DNA from: Cunninghamia lanceolata
Taxonomy: Eukaryota > Streptophyta > Pinopsida > Cupressales > Cupressaceae
Direction: 5' to 3'
NCBI GenBank assembly: GCA_027924645.1
Contig: BSBN01001225.1
Coordinates: 14,154,001-14,218,000, forward strand
Length of the DNA: 64,000 nucleotides
Shown: positions 1 to 11,512 of the stretch, in pieces
Layout of the letters: every line of letters begins with the position of its first letter
Numbering within the stretch: position 1 is the first letter of the stretch
Notes under the pieces: model-generated
Told to the model about the DNA's origin: nothing
Seen by the model: the letters and a program-made list of their open reading frames with translations, nothing else
Database searches by the model: none
Made by a program: the position numbers and the translations under genes

Positions 1-1425
1 TCTAGTGGGCGGATGATGAAAAACATTTACACTGATGCGGACCTAGTGTCCCTTTCAAGAGAAATCAAAAATTGGACTTAGTTCCTAATATGATGATGGG
101 GTTGTATATCTTATCTGACACTTGGCTATTGGAAGCACTCAGGCTTTCTGCATAGTGAATTTGATGATGTTTTTATCTCATTAACAAACCTTAACAATAC
201 TGTTGCTCCATGTACCTTTGTTTGTCTTTAAATCTTGCCTTGGTGGTACTCGATTCGAAGATCTTCATGATACAGCCCCACGTGGTTATCCTCGAACTCT
301 GAATTCGTAATATAACCTTGGATCTTTGTGTGGTTAATCATATGCATTAATATTGTTGTTTATCATGATGTTGTAGATACTAACATGTTTCTTGCAAGGA
401 TATGTTTGTGGGAACATTTAGTGATCATAAAGTACATGTCACCTCTGGGGGGCATGGGCTTTACGAAAGTTTGTTTTCCCTTGTGTGTTTTCTTCCTACC
501 TTAACGTGCTTGATATCTATGCATGATATCAACCACCTTAAGGTGGGGGCATATATAAGGTAAGTTGTCTATTGTACATGTTAGCAATGTGCTTGTCCTC
601 AGATGCAGTTTAAAGACCAGCGCGATGAGTGCTTCCTGCATCCTAAGTTTGTAATCAATCAATCAATCATGCAAGCCCTCTATGGAGGAGGGATATCATG
701 TATATCCTTTTTATCTTAAGCCCTCTGCGGAGGTGGGATGGTGTATTTCTTAGAGTAGCTTGCATCATCTTGTCATTTTCAAAGGTCCTCTGCAAAGGCG
801 GGGAGCGGTTCTGTGACTAACTCAACCCTTAAGCATGTCTTCGGTGATTGTTGTGGTGAAGCCCAATTGTCAGTGTGTGCCTGTAATGTGCCTAAGATGG
901 TGTTGAGCCTAGAAATAGGAACACACCATCACTTGTCTATCATGTTTTCTCCATGTCTTCAAGTGTGTGTGTTTTGGCGTGCTTTCTTTGTGTAGCATGT
1001 TTGTTTCCCCATATGCAGTCTAAAGACCTACGCGATGAGTGCATCCTACATTTTGGGAGGTTTTGCATGTCTTGTGTGTGTGTTGTCCCACATATATAGT
1101 ATAAAGACTTGCGCAATGAGTGCATCCTATATTATGGGAGGTTTGTTTACTTTCCAGTACTTGCATTTGCATTTCATATATATGAGAAAAAGAAAAGAAA
1201 AACATAATGCCTGTCTTCTATGCATTAATGTGTCTTCTATGTATTTATTGTATTCTCCATGTTTTGTGTGACTGTAATTGTCTTCTCTATGTTTTGTGTG
1301 CCTGTTACTATTTTCTATGTGATTGGTGTGTCTTCTCCATGCTTGGCATGTTTGTTGTGTTTGTGACCGTACTTTAATACATGTATTGGCCTTGTGTTTA
1401 TACATACATTAAAGTGGGGGCTAAA
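1..1425 (+). mobile_element. 3' internal region of an LTR retrotransposon (arm of a palindrome)
   Basis: Non-coding sequence leading into a polypurine tract and LTR at 1411-1426. It holds short degenerate repeats: three copies of a motif around CGATGAGTGC at about 620, 1030 and 1110, three short GC-rich units built on CCTCTGCGGAGG-like hairpins at 675-800, and a TCTTCTCCATG-rich stretch at 1200-1350. The same motifs recur inverted at 3.9-4.7 kb. No domain-bearing ORF is visible; the few 60-90 codon frames overlap each other on both strands and look random. I read it as the 3' untranslated interior of a non-autonomous or truncated element that begins left of the window. Confidence 0.6.
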
Positions 1426-2640
1426 TGTAATGTTAGAAAATGTCCCCTTGGGGCTTTTCCATCATAAGGTTTAGCTCTCAAGTCTTTAGTGTGCATTTAG
1501 GACATCTTGCATCATAATTTGGCATCCCGATGGAATGAACCCTAGGTATCATGACAAATGGGGCCTAGAGGGACCCCTTGAGCTTAACCCTGCCCAAAAT
1601 AGGGGGGAGGATTTGGGTGCCTGCGCCCTAGTCCTACCCTATTTTTGGTCAAGCCCAAATTTTAAGTGTTAGTTTATGACTGTTATTTGGTCCCTAGGCT
1701 GACATGGTAAGTTTGAATTTACAAAATCTTGGTGGGAATGTTTGTAGTTGCATATAAAAGCATGTTTAGGCATTCATTTGTAAACTAGATTGTTATTGTA
1801 AACTTCATGCATCCTAAAGGTGATTTAAGGCTTTCATTGTGTTGAAAGAGTAGATTGGTGTTGTCTATGTGTTTGTGTTTGCAGATTTGAGCATCCATTT
1901 TGTCATGGAATGAAGAGCTTCATCCTCTCATGATATCTCCACTACAAGGTGACATTTATTGTGTTTGTAATCATTGTTCATTTAGTTTTTACCTCTGCCT
2001 CACAAGGGCATGCATTCTCTATCTGACAAAGGTGTTTGGAAGACTTAAGTGTCCTTCCAGGACTTGACTAAGGCAAGCTCCTAAACACCACAACCCCCTC
2101 CCAAAGTTTTATGATTGTAGGTTACATGTTGATGGTGCAAACAAAGTGAAGTTGCAAGAGGGCATATTGGAGTGTCAAAATTGCATATCAGTCAAGAAAA
2201 GGACACCCTGGACTTGGGTGCTTACTCCCTAGTCCCCAAAGTTCTATGACGAGAAAATCTCTGAAGCAGTGGAAACAGGTTACAAACTGAGTTTCCAGAT
2301 CCTGACAAAAAGTAAGGCCTCGGACTCGAGTGCCTGCTCTTGTGTCCCTGACTTTTCTACCCTAGAAACCTAAAAATAGGTACACATTAATTTGAAATTT
2401 TACATCTTTCTATAGAAGCATTTTCTGTTATTCGTTAGTTTATTGTCGTATTTGCATAATTAGGGTTTTGATGGATGATTGCATATAAGAGAAGGAAAAT
2501 TGATAATCAAACATCCTAATCCAAATTTCCCTACATCTCAATAGTGACCTAGGGTATGATAGTACATTGCAACTCAACCCTAGGTCCTTGCATGTAAGGG
2601 TGAAAGGAGGATTCAAACATCTAAACTAAAAATAATCCCA
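1426..2640 (+). repeat. 3' LTR of the left palindrome-arm element
   Basis: Starts with TGTAATG directly after the polypurine tract AAAGTGGGGGCTAAA (1411-1425). A TATA-like TATAAAAG lies at 1753-1760. The sequence matches, in inverted orientation and with many changes, the stretch 2650-3872, including the TATA neighbourhood and the segment that names cttgactaaggcaag-like motifs. The 3' end is not marked by a clear CA plus flank. I place it at the inversion axis near 2640 because inverted similarity continues that far (GTGAAAGGAGGATT near 2610 against AATCATCCTTTCACA near 2665). Confidence 0.6.
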
Positions 2641-2649
2641 ATTTTACCC

Positions 2650-3872
2650 TTTACATCAATTTCAACGGTAAATCATCCTTTCACACCAACATTCAAGAAC
2701 ATAAATTGAGTGAAGCCACAATCTCTTGCAAGAGGGCTCTGCGACAGATTTAGTGTCCCTTAGAACAAAGAGGAAACTTAGAATTTGCTAATTTATTGAT
2801 CAATTAAAGCCCAATTATGCTTAAAACCCTAATTTCATAAAATCGTAAATAAATAGATGAATCACGACAAATCTTCGCACACAGAGATATAAAATGACAA
2901 TTAGACACATACCAGATTTCAAGATTCCATATCCAAGAAAGTTAAGGACTAATGAGTGGGTGATTTAGTCCAAGGTACCAGTTTCTGTCAGGATCTCTAA
3001 AGAATGTCTACAACTTGTTTCTATTGTTTCAGGGATTTATGTGTTTCAGGATCCAGAGGACTAATGAGTGGGTGCCCTAGTCCAAGTCTTGATTTTTTTC
3101 TTTTCTATGTACTTCCAACACTCTATTCTGCTTACCTGCAACTCCACTTCTTTCACTTCGGCAACCTGTAACCTGCAATCATGGAAAAGGGGGTTGGGGG
3201 TTATGGTGTTTAGAGGCTTGCCTCAATCAAGCCCAGGAGAGACATGCAAGTCTTTTGAACATCATTGTTAGATAAATATTGTGTATTCCTATGGGATAGA
3301 GGCAAAATCCAATTGATAAATGATTGAAAACACAAATAAATATCATCTCAGAGGTGTAGCTCTATGGAAGGAAGAAGCTCTTTCATGCCATGAGGAGATG
3401 GATTTATGAAGACAAATCTACAACAAACAAACACAATAACAACACAATACTGCTCAACAACACAATGAAAGCCTTGAATCACTTTATCATAAGATCACAA
3501 GTTCACAATATCCATCTAGTTTACAAATGAAGTCCTAAATTTGCTTATATATGCAACTAAACACATTCCTGCTAAGAATTTTGTACTTCAAACTTAAGGT
3601 GTCGGCATAAGATCTAATTAATGGTCACATAACCAACACTTGAATTTAGGTCTTGCCTAAAGGACTAGGGTACAGGCACCCAAGTCCTCCCTCCCTATTT
3701 TAGTCAGGACTTGTCTTAACAGCACCCCCTAGGTTCTATTTGTCATAAAACTTCATGGTTTTCTCATCAGGAGTCAACATGAATATGCAAGATCATCAAA
3801 ATGCTTTCTAAAAGACCCGAGAGCTAAACATAGGAGCGAAAAAGTCCTAGGGAGACATTTTTTGGTGTAACA
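2650..3872 (-). repeat. 3' LTR of the right palindrome-arm element
   Basis: Read on the minus strand it starts TGTTACACC right after a polypurine tract (3873-3887 on the plus strand, reading TTTAGCCCCCACTTT) and runs towards the centre of the palindrome. It is a diverged copy of 1426-2640 in the opposite direction and includes a TATATA motif near 3545-3552. Its inner end meets the other LTR near 2645 with at most a few tens of bases between. It carries no coding sequence. Confidence 0.6.
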
Positions 3873-4715
3873 TTTAGCCCCCACTTTAATGTATGCATGA
3901 ACACAAGGCCCATACATGCATTAAAGTACGGTCAACAGACATAGCAAACACGCCAGACACTTAGAGCTAATGCATACATGAAGATTGAGAACTATTTCTA
4001 GGCCCAATCTCAGTTAGACATTAGAGAAAACACATAGTAGACACACCAAACACAATGAAGATAGTAATAGGCACACAAAACACAAAGAAGATAGTAACAG
4101 GCACGTAAGACATGAAGAAGACAACATTGAAGATAGAAAACATAGTGAATATAGTGAATGCAATGATTGTTTCTTTTTCATTTTCTCATATATATATGAT
4201 TGCAAATGCAAGTACATGGAAAGTAAACACACAACACACCACCCAAAATATAGGAGGGACTCATCGCCACACGTCTTTAGATTGCATATGGGGCAAAAGA
4301 CATGCAATACAAATCTCAAAGTGTAGGAGGGACTCATCGCCACACGTCTTTAGACTACATTTGAGAACAAACACGCCATACAAATCCCAAAGCATAGGAG
4401 GGACTCGTCACCACACATCTTTAGACTATGCTTGGGAACAAACATGCCATACAAGAGGAAAACACGTGGAAGACACAAGCATTGTATAGCATGCCAAAAA
4501 CATACTATATGTCTAAAACACAACAAACAAGCGATGGAAGGAGCCTATTTCTAGGTTCACCACCATCTCAGGCACATTACAGGCACACCTGACAGTTGGG
4601 CTTATGTCATAACAACTACCAAAGACATGCTTAAGGGAGGATACACCAAGCCCACTTGCTTAGAGGACTTTTAGAATAAAAAGGATGTGCACTAGCTCAA
4701 GACAATAGTACAAAA
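3873..4715 (-). mobile_element. 3' internal region of the right palindrome-arm element
   Basis: Minus-strand counterpart of about 600-1425, ending where the AT-rich repeats begin. It contains the same cluster of TCTTC/CATG-rich and GATGAGTCC-like motifs. ORFs predicted here on both strands are short, overlap each other and follow the repeats, so I do not call them genes. The arm seems cut near 4715-4735 by the next element. Confidence 0.55.
4251..4465 (-). repeat. 72-bp tandem repeat, three copies
   Basis: Three successive units start with TAGGAGGGACTC at 4251, 4324 and 4395 (spacing 73 and 71). Each carries CACACGTCTTTAGA-like sequence. Single more diverged units lie inverted in the left arm at about 600-1140, so local expansion differs between the two arms. 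Confidence 0.75.
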
Positions 4716-4734
4716 AGAGCAATATATTACTAAA

Positions 4735-5290
4735 AAAACTACTAAAAACTGCCTATAAATGACCAAACATGGTCATGTGACCATTAGTAGTTTATTGCTA
4801 GTCATTTATAAGGTGACCAAATTGATGACTTAACCATTTTTAGTCATTTATTGGTCATTTTGATTGATCGATTTATTAGTATATTTAGTCATTGATTTAG
4901 TCATTGACTGCTATAATATGACCATCACTTATTTAGTCATTTATTTTTCACTGATATATTTAGTCATTGATTATTGTTAACCAATCACTTATTTAGTCAT
5001 TTTTATTCACTGATTTCTGTCCATTGGTAGTGTATTTAGTCATTAATTATAATCATCATTTTGATCAATTTGGTAGTATATTTAGTCATTTTTATTCACT
5101 GATTTAACATTGGTCATATATTTAGTCATATTTATTCACTGTTCACTAATTTCTATCAATTGGTAGTATATTTAGTCATATTTATTACTATTCACTAATT
5201 TCTATCAATTGGTAGTATATTTAGTCAATTTAATTATTAATTGATGTCAATTAGTAGTATATTTAGTCATTTTAATTGACTGATATCTGA
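4735..5290. repeat. AT-rich degenerate repeats, possible CACTA subterminal region
   Basis: About 550 bp built from variants of TATTTAGTCATTTATT and GGTAGTATATTTAGTCA, spaced some 40-60 bp apart. The left edge reads ACTACTAAAAACTGCC and is followed by GACC/GGTCA motifs in both orientations, as in subterminal repeats of CACTA (En/Spm-type) transposons. A full CACTA terminal inverted repeat and a second end are not visible, so class assignment is tentative. An ordinary minisatellite is the alternative. Confidence 0.4.
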
Positions 5291-5689
5291 GGATTTAAAC
5301 ATAAAACATAGAAATACACATCATAATCATCAATTAATTGCATACAATATAAAGACAACAATTGAGAAGGCAAAATCACTGAACTTTATTAAAAGAAAGG
5401 TGTTCTTATATCTTGCACAAGTCTGAAATATCTATCTTGCTTGAAAAATGCTTAGAAATAGAGTATTACAATGTTTATTTTCAATCACAAGACTAAAAAT
5501 CTGAGTTGCAATGCACAGAAATGACAAGAAAGAAACTTCTCCAATTTTACAATGCTTTGCCAAAAAGTGAACTATCAGTAGCTGATTCTCAACCAACCTG
5601 ACTGCTGTCAAAGGTCATCTAATCCAGCCCATTAGTCTAGCACTCGTCCTTCTTGACTACAAGAGGCAGAGTATATAGAGGTAGAGTAC
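5291..5689. other. Unassigned 400-bp stretch
   Basis: No ORF with recognisable domains and no similarity to other parts of the window. On the minus strand AATAAAG near 5380-5390 is followed by AT-rich sequence, so it could be the 3' end of a transcription unit (for example the last exon of a transposase gene) truncated by the Copia sequence at about 5690. That is speculation. Confidence 0.3.
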
Positions 5690-7247
5690 ATATGCTATCA
5701 GGTTTCACAAGTCTTGGAAGATCTCTAACCGATCGAATGGAACTTATTTTGACAATGTTATCAAAATTTACATGACACATCCTCCTATGCCATAATCAAC
5801 TTTGATCTGTCTGATCAATCAAACAACTTTTTCTAGAACTACTTGAATGAAAGATGTTACCTCTAGTTTGAGTACCAAATGCAATTTTAGTTCTGGAGCT
5901 CTCCAAGATTCCATATTTTCCATCCTTGAATCGAAGATCATAACCCTTGTTAACCAACTATCCAACACTGAGAAGATTATGTTTCAGTCCTTCCACATAT
6001 AGAACATCATTAGTGCAATTCTTGCCATCAAAAGAGATGGATCCTTTGCCACAGATTCTACCAGCTGAGTTGTCTCCAAATTTCACAAGCCCACCTTCAT
6101 ATTTTTCAAAACTCACAAACTTACTCTTGTCACCAGTCATATGATGAGTACATCCACTATCAATCACCCATTCATCCTTTTCAACAACCTGAGTAGCCAA
6201 GGCACTTTCCACATTTGCATAGCTAGCAAATTCAGTAGACATTGGATCTTCTTCTTTAATAGCAATGAACACCCAATCACCTTCTCCATGATCCGATTCA
6301 TCATCTGTGACTCCTTCTTCTCCAGCTTCTTGGACATAGTAACAATTCTTTTGACCCTTATACCTATTAGGGTTTGGTTTTGAAAACCTCTTCGGACACC
6401 TTAAGCCAAAATGACCAATCTTATTACAAGCAAAATGTATGAGTGGCAACATTCCTTCATACTTACTAGATCCTCTTGGAATCCATTTGAAAATGAGAGA
6501 TTCAAGATCTACAGTTTCTATTTCAATATCTTCAAGATCTTTCCTTGTCTTCACAAATTTGTTTGATCTTGCAGAAGAGCTTTCACCTGGATCATATCTT
6601 TTCTTTCCATACACACTGGCCTTGAATGCAAATTCAGACTTAGGAAGAGAATCACCAAACTCACTCATTTCAAATGCTCAAAGCTTGCCAACTAACTGAT
6701 CCCTTGTGACTGTTGTTACTGTCCTGATTTATTCAATGGCTGCAGCCTTGTGCTTGTAAGCTACAGGTAAGGACCTAAGCACCTCGGCAAAAAATTTTGA
6801 TTCATCCAATACTCCACCTACATTTTTGATATCGGTCACAAGTCCATTTACTTTCTGCATGTAGGAAGTAATGTTGTCATCTTCACTCATTGCCAATCTT
6901 TCATATTTACCCTTCAGGCTTCGTACCTTGGCACATTTAACATATTTGTCACCTTCATAAAGATTTTCCAATTTACTCCAAATTTCATGAGTAGTTTGCA
7001 AATCTAGGACATTTGCCAATTCGGTATCAAATAGGGCACTCAACAATGCTTCTTTGGCTCGAGTGTTGGATTCAGTATCTCTGAGTTCATTTGTATTTGA
7101 AGGTCCATTCTTTGGATTCTTATACACATTCTTGGTTATTGTCCAAAAGCTGTCACCCATACATTCCAGATGACATTGCATGCGTACCTTCTAGAGGGAG
7201 TAATTTGTTCCATCAAATCTTAGACTTTCCTTCTTGTAGATTGACAT
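5690..7247 (-). pseudogene. Copia gag-protease-preintegrase, copy A
   Basis: Gag would begin at the ATG at 7247, like copy B. A UBN2-type Copia gag domain is read at 6729-7181. A frame from 6668 to 5958 follows with a CCHC knuckle whose first Cys is replaced (HFACNKIGHFGLRC) and the aspartic protease motif WVIDSGCTHHMTG. Beyond 5958 the frame continues after one TAG (copy B has CAG there) into the pre-integrase motif LWHRRMCHVNFDN and stops at the break near 5690. Further disruptions: TGG-to-TAG close to the gag start, and stops between the gag and knuckle parts at 6669-6728. Encapsidation and polyprotein processing functions are lost in this copy. Confidence 0.85.
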
Positions 7248-7290
7248 CTTGGATCTCCTCAAGTGATCAAGCTTCTTTTAGAGGAACATG

Positions 7291-7302
7291 GCTCTAATAC
7301 CA
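7291..7302 (-). other. Primer-binding site, copy A (initiator tRNA-Met, one mismatch)
   Basis: The plus strand reads GCTCTAATACCA, the complement of TGGTATTAGAGC, against the standard plant Copia site TGGTATCAGAGC. It lies 2 bp inside the LTR edge at 7305. Confidence 0.85.
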
Positions 7303-7304
7303 AT

Positions 7305-8623
7305 TGTTGGAAATAGTCCAGACAACTAAGAGGGGGGGTGAATCAGTTGTTCCTAAACTTTAACCTTTTCTAAACTTTTTAAATCTTCTTTATAATCAGA
7401 TTAATGATGAAAACATTTGAGCATAAATCAACACATGAGTAGAAACAACATGAACACATAACACCAAAATTTTGACATGGAAAACTTGGTTAAGGAAAAA
7501 ACCATAGCGGGGGTTAACCCACAAAAATTGTGTACCCTGTTAAAAGTACTTAAGAAAATAGAAGGCACATGCCTTCAGGCGCACTGGCTAGAGCTCACTG
7601 CTCAAGGAGAGGTTCACTGCCTATAATAAATTATGATTTACATAGAGATATAGCATCTACATTCATTCCTAAATCAATCCCTTTGAAGGCTCAAAAACTT
7701 ATGCTCCTATCTTCAAATTATCCTTCACTGACTCTCCACTCTATACTTCATTTGCTCCTCTTCTTCTTTGCTCTACCTTTTTTATCATTTCTTCAGATTT
7801 AACTCTCTTATTTAGGAATACATTTCAACAACTCTTCAATAGGTATTTATATGCTTCATCAACCTTGGAATGATCAACAAGGTCGGCTAAACTAGACGCA
7901 GATCATTACATTGTCGACCAAACACAACTGAGACTTGAATCTTCTTCTACAAACATGCCACGCTTCATTAAAATTCTCTTAGATCATCCGCAACATGTTA
8001 GGATCATCCGGTCAACCGAGACTAGGAAGAACATCAACCTCAAAGAAGAAATCTTCAGACAACAAGCTCAAACTTCAATGTAGACCTCCAACATAGTAGC
8101 CACACAATCCAGAGACCTCCACAAGCACATTGAAATCATCAATAACATTCACTCTAAAAACAATTACCAGAATCATTTGTATCTTCCTCTGGAACCTCAA
8201 GAACACTATCTGCCATGACTATCAAACTAGAAAGATAGCTTGCGAACCTCCAAACCATGAACCACTAGAGTGGACGATACACACTGACTTCCCAAACATG
8301 CCTTCAAATCCACAGACCATAGTATTTCACTGCGGAGCAATCCAGACCAGCTTACTGTCACACTGTCTCTTTTGAATACTGTAAAATCTAGTTCTACTCA
8401 GATGGCCATAACTTCTTCAAATCTTCATGCGGACTTCTCAAATCTTAATTGGAGCAACCTCTGACAATCCTCTACATAGCCATATGGTCCGCATGCATTG
8501 ATTGTCATTAATTTTCTCAATAACCTCAATAGTCCGATCTTCTATATAGATAACAAAATAGGATACAGTTGACACCAATGGTTGACATCAATGACAACAC
8601 CACTTAGGCACATATTTGAAACA
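7305..8623 (-). repeat. Copia LTR A (shared by two copies)
   Basis: Bounded by TGTTGGAA... on the plus strand (the 3' CA end on the minus strand) and ...AAACA at 8623. A minus-strand TATAAATA lies at 7844-7851, the likely promoter. The LTR is highly similar to 16626-17966. It contains no credible gene; ORFs within it are short and unconserved. Confidence 0.85.
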
Positions 8624-8670
8624 ATCTCCCCCTTTGGCATTGATGGCAACATATGATGTGAAAAACTAAA
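8624..8670 (-). other. Polypurine tract and stub of the next Copia interior
   Basis: The plus strand ATCTCCCCCTTTGG is the complement of a CCAAAGGGGGAGAT polypurine tract, the usual last step before a 3' LTR. About 35 bp of interior follow before the Gypsy LTR cuts in at 8671. Nearly the same sequence appears again at 12204-12250. Confidence 0.85.
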
Positions 8671-10020
8671 TGGTGTAGGAGCACCCCAAGAAGACTAGAG
8701 TCTTATGCATTTTCCAAGAAGAATAGAGTCTTATGCATTTTCTATATTTAATGTAATAAGGTGTGTTTGACCAGACTTGTCATTGGTGTTTGTAATTCAA
8801 TTTCTGTTTGTAATTCCCTAGGACCCTTATCAAACTGTCATGATAAGGTTGTTAGTTTGTTAAGAGTTTGTTAGTTGGTTATCTCTCCCAGCCACTTGGA
8901 ATTGTCTCCCAGCCGCTGGGAATCAAGTCTGTACTACTATTGGCAAGTAGTTAAATAGCTCAGCCCAGATTGAGATTGATAGAGAGGAAGATCAATTGAA
9001 ATTGATATAGAGAGAGATATAGGGATCAAAGCAAATAGTGTGTAATTAAGTTCTAAAACTATGAAATTAGATATTTGTATTTCATTTCTGGAAGCAATAA
9101 AAGAAGATCATGTTTTGCGTTTGATTTACTTGTGTAGTCATTTTTTCGATTTGCAGCCGAGATGGGTTCTTAACCCATTCCACCGGTTCGATTACTTCGT
9201 AATCGGTGGAATGGCTATATATATTAGAGTAGGTTTTTTGTTTTGTGTCTGTGCATTTTGTTTTCATAGGATCGAGTTTTGCAGTATGCTGAGATGAATC
9301 CTAGCATCCTCATGTGCTAGGTTATTAAAGTTAGAAAAATCTGTATGTTTGTAGAAGGTACATGTTGGTGCAGTCACGAGGATTTTGACTATGCAGATCG
9401 GCATCGTAGATAGTTTGAATCCCTGTGTTGAACCAATTTCAAAGGTTCAATGACCTTTCGATCTAACAGAGTTAGCAGGTAGCCCATCGGATTCCATAGT
9501 TGGTTGGAACCAGACGGAGGGTTTTAGTTTGAACCTTTAAAGAAAGGTTCAACAGTTCACCTACATATCGGGTTCATTTGGCTCGATGAATGTTTGTAAG
9601 AAATTAAGTAAGGCTTCGAAGGAATCTTTGAATTGGTTAAATGTTTGATTGAACCTTTGAACCGGTTCAACAGTTCAAAGGGTTCAACAGTTTAACCACT
9701 CAAGTGGTTCAAAGACTTAGGAGGTGCGATGACGGAGACAGTGCTAAAGAGCTAGCGATAGTTGAACCATTTAGTGAAACGGTTCAATGGTTCAACGGGC
9801 CGGCAGTTCAATAATGCAACTGCGAGTTGCCAATAACACTTTAAACTAAGTAATTGAACTGATAGCATTGGTTCAAAGGTAAGTAAGGTTTAGAGGTTCA
9901 ACAAAAGAAATAGAAGTGGGTTTTGCTAATGGAAACACATACACAGGAAATGTATGTTAGTGGCTGGTTAACTGCCAACTGCTAAATAGTTTTCTACGAC
10001 CCGCTGTCTGCTCTGCATCA
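8671..10020 (+). repeat. Gypsy 5' LTR with many GGTTCAA motifs
   Basis: Starts TGGTGTAGGAGCACCCC and ends CTCTGCATCA, the same ends as the LTR at 57317-58867. The middle differs from that LTR: 9430-9910 is packed with GGTTCAA/TTGAACC motifs in both orientations (for example GAACCGGTTCAACAGTTC near 9660). A stretch with CCGCTGGGAATCAAG is shared by both. No coding sequence. Confidence 0.8.
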
Positions 10021-10023
10021 TAG

Positions 10024-10035
10024 TGGTATCAGAGC
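10024..10035 (+). other. Primer-binding site (initiator tRNA-Met)
   Basis: TGGTATCAGAGC, a perfect match to the usual plant initiator-tRNA-Met primer site, 3 bp after the LTR end. Confidence 0.9.
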
Positions 10036-10071
10036 AAAGGATTGTAGCGATTGGAAAAAGGTGAAGACAAA

Positions 10072-11511
10072 ATGTTTGATACAGAGGGATCATCAGAGCT
10101 CCCAGCAAGGATGACCAACACTAAGTTGGCTGTCCTGGTAAAGAAGCAGATTGCAGAAAGCAAAGCAGTGAAAGCTCAGAATTAGGCCTTGAAAGATGAG
10201 TTGGAGAAATTGAGGGACAAAGTAGGTTTTGGTAAAGATGATGATAGGGATGAAGAGGAGATCCCTAGGCAGGAAGAGGTAGACGTTCCTGCAGACCAGA
10301 GACCCTTATTGAATGCCCTCATATCCATGGAGAGGAGAACCATGGATGTGAAACTAGATTTGCCAGTGTTTACAGGAAAGATGGATCCTGATTCAGTGAT
10401 GGAGTGGATAGACTCCTTGAATAATTTCTTTGAAACAGAAGAAATACCAGAACATCAGAGGATAAAGATGGCTCAGTCTAAAATGAAAGAGGTTGCATTG
10501 ACTTGGTGGAATTTCATCCAAGATGACAGGGTGAAAGAAGGAAAGAACAGAGTTGCTACGTGGAAGAAGATGATGGCTTTAGTGAAGGAAGCCTATGTTC
10601 CATTGGATTACAATATCCAATTACATAAGAGGAGATAAAACTTGAAGCAAAAGGAGTTAGATGTCAGTGCATACACTAAAGAATTTATGAAACTTTGTGT
10701 TTAGACCAAGGTGAAGGAAAGAGAGGAAGAGAGGGTAGCACGGTATCTCAATGGATTGAGGTTTACTATCCAAGAAGATTTAAATCTGCATAGTCCAGAT
10801 ATAATATAGAAGTGCTATCAATTAGCACTCAAGGTGGAAGAAAAATTAAAGAGAAGGCAAGAACAGAATAATAGAGGAAGAGGAAGGCAGAAAAGAGGGG
10901 GAAGAAGTCCATTCAGAGGTACAGGAAATGGATTTGGACACCAAGGTGAATCCAATCAAGAAAGTAGCAAAGGAGACAACAATCAAACTCAAGGAAGTTA
11001 CAATCAAAAAGGAAATTTTAGAGGCAGAAGACCACCATTTAGAGGGAGATCTCAGGGCAGAGGACCTCTCAAATGTTACAATTGTAATCAAGAAGGCCAC
11101 ATAGCCAGCAGATGTCAAGAAAAAGCAACAACTTCAATGGGAGACAGGAGGACAAATCTGATCCAAGAATCTGATTATCAAAGTATGACAAGCTCAAACA
11201 CTTATCAAAGTGTGAATGCTCCTAATGGTTATGGGTATCCTGAAAAAGGAGAATCTTTGATGTTTAGAAGAGCAATGACCACCATGAAGGTGCCTGACAG
11301 AGAACCCCCACAGAGAAAGTCTCTTTTCAAAATTACTTGCAAGGCCGGAGGTAAGGTATGTAAAGTTCTAATTGACTCTAGATCTACTGAGAATTTTGTG
11401 TCTGTTGAAATGGTAGAAAAGCTTAAGCTTAGTAGGTTGCCACATCATTGCCCATACAAGATTTCATGGCTCACTCAAGGTCAGCAAATAGTTGTAGAAG
11501 AACAGGCTTAA
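10072..11511 (+). pseudogene. Gypsy gag and protease start (decayed)
   Basis: The ATG at 10072 opens a frame that hits TAG after AQN at about 10182 and resumes at 10189-10638 with a retrotransposon gag domain (acidic coil, then the segment around SVMEWIDSLNNFFE). A TAA where CAA is expected follows the residues LHKRR, a TAG is in LCV*TK, and another TAG precedes 10834. From 10834 to 11511 come an arginine/glycine-rich basic tract, a good CCHC knuckle (CYNCNQEGHIASRC) and a protease start with the active-site Gly changed (LIDSRSTENFVS). The frame breaks at the inversion join at 11511. Nucleocapsid and protease functions are inferred from family. Confidence 0.85.
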
Positions 11512-11512
11512 A

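Larger units (their letters stand above)
5690..8623 (-). mobile_element. Copia retrotransposon copy A (truncated: LTR, gag, PR, start of INT)
   Basis: Minus-strand Copia: LTR 7305-8623, primer-binding site 7291-7302, gag, zinc knuckle, protease and pre-integrase region, broken off at about 5690 inside the integrase region. The next bases on the left do not match copies B or C. Beyond the outer edge of the LTR (8624 onward) lies a polypurine tract rather than unrelated flank, so this LTR is at once the 5' LTR of copy A and the 3' LTR of a neighbouring copy. Confidence 0.85.

Noticed and set aside
1..1405. Short ORFs of 60-92 codons on both strands near the start
   Set aside because: They overlap each other and follow the local TCTTC/CATG repeats; no conserved motif.
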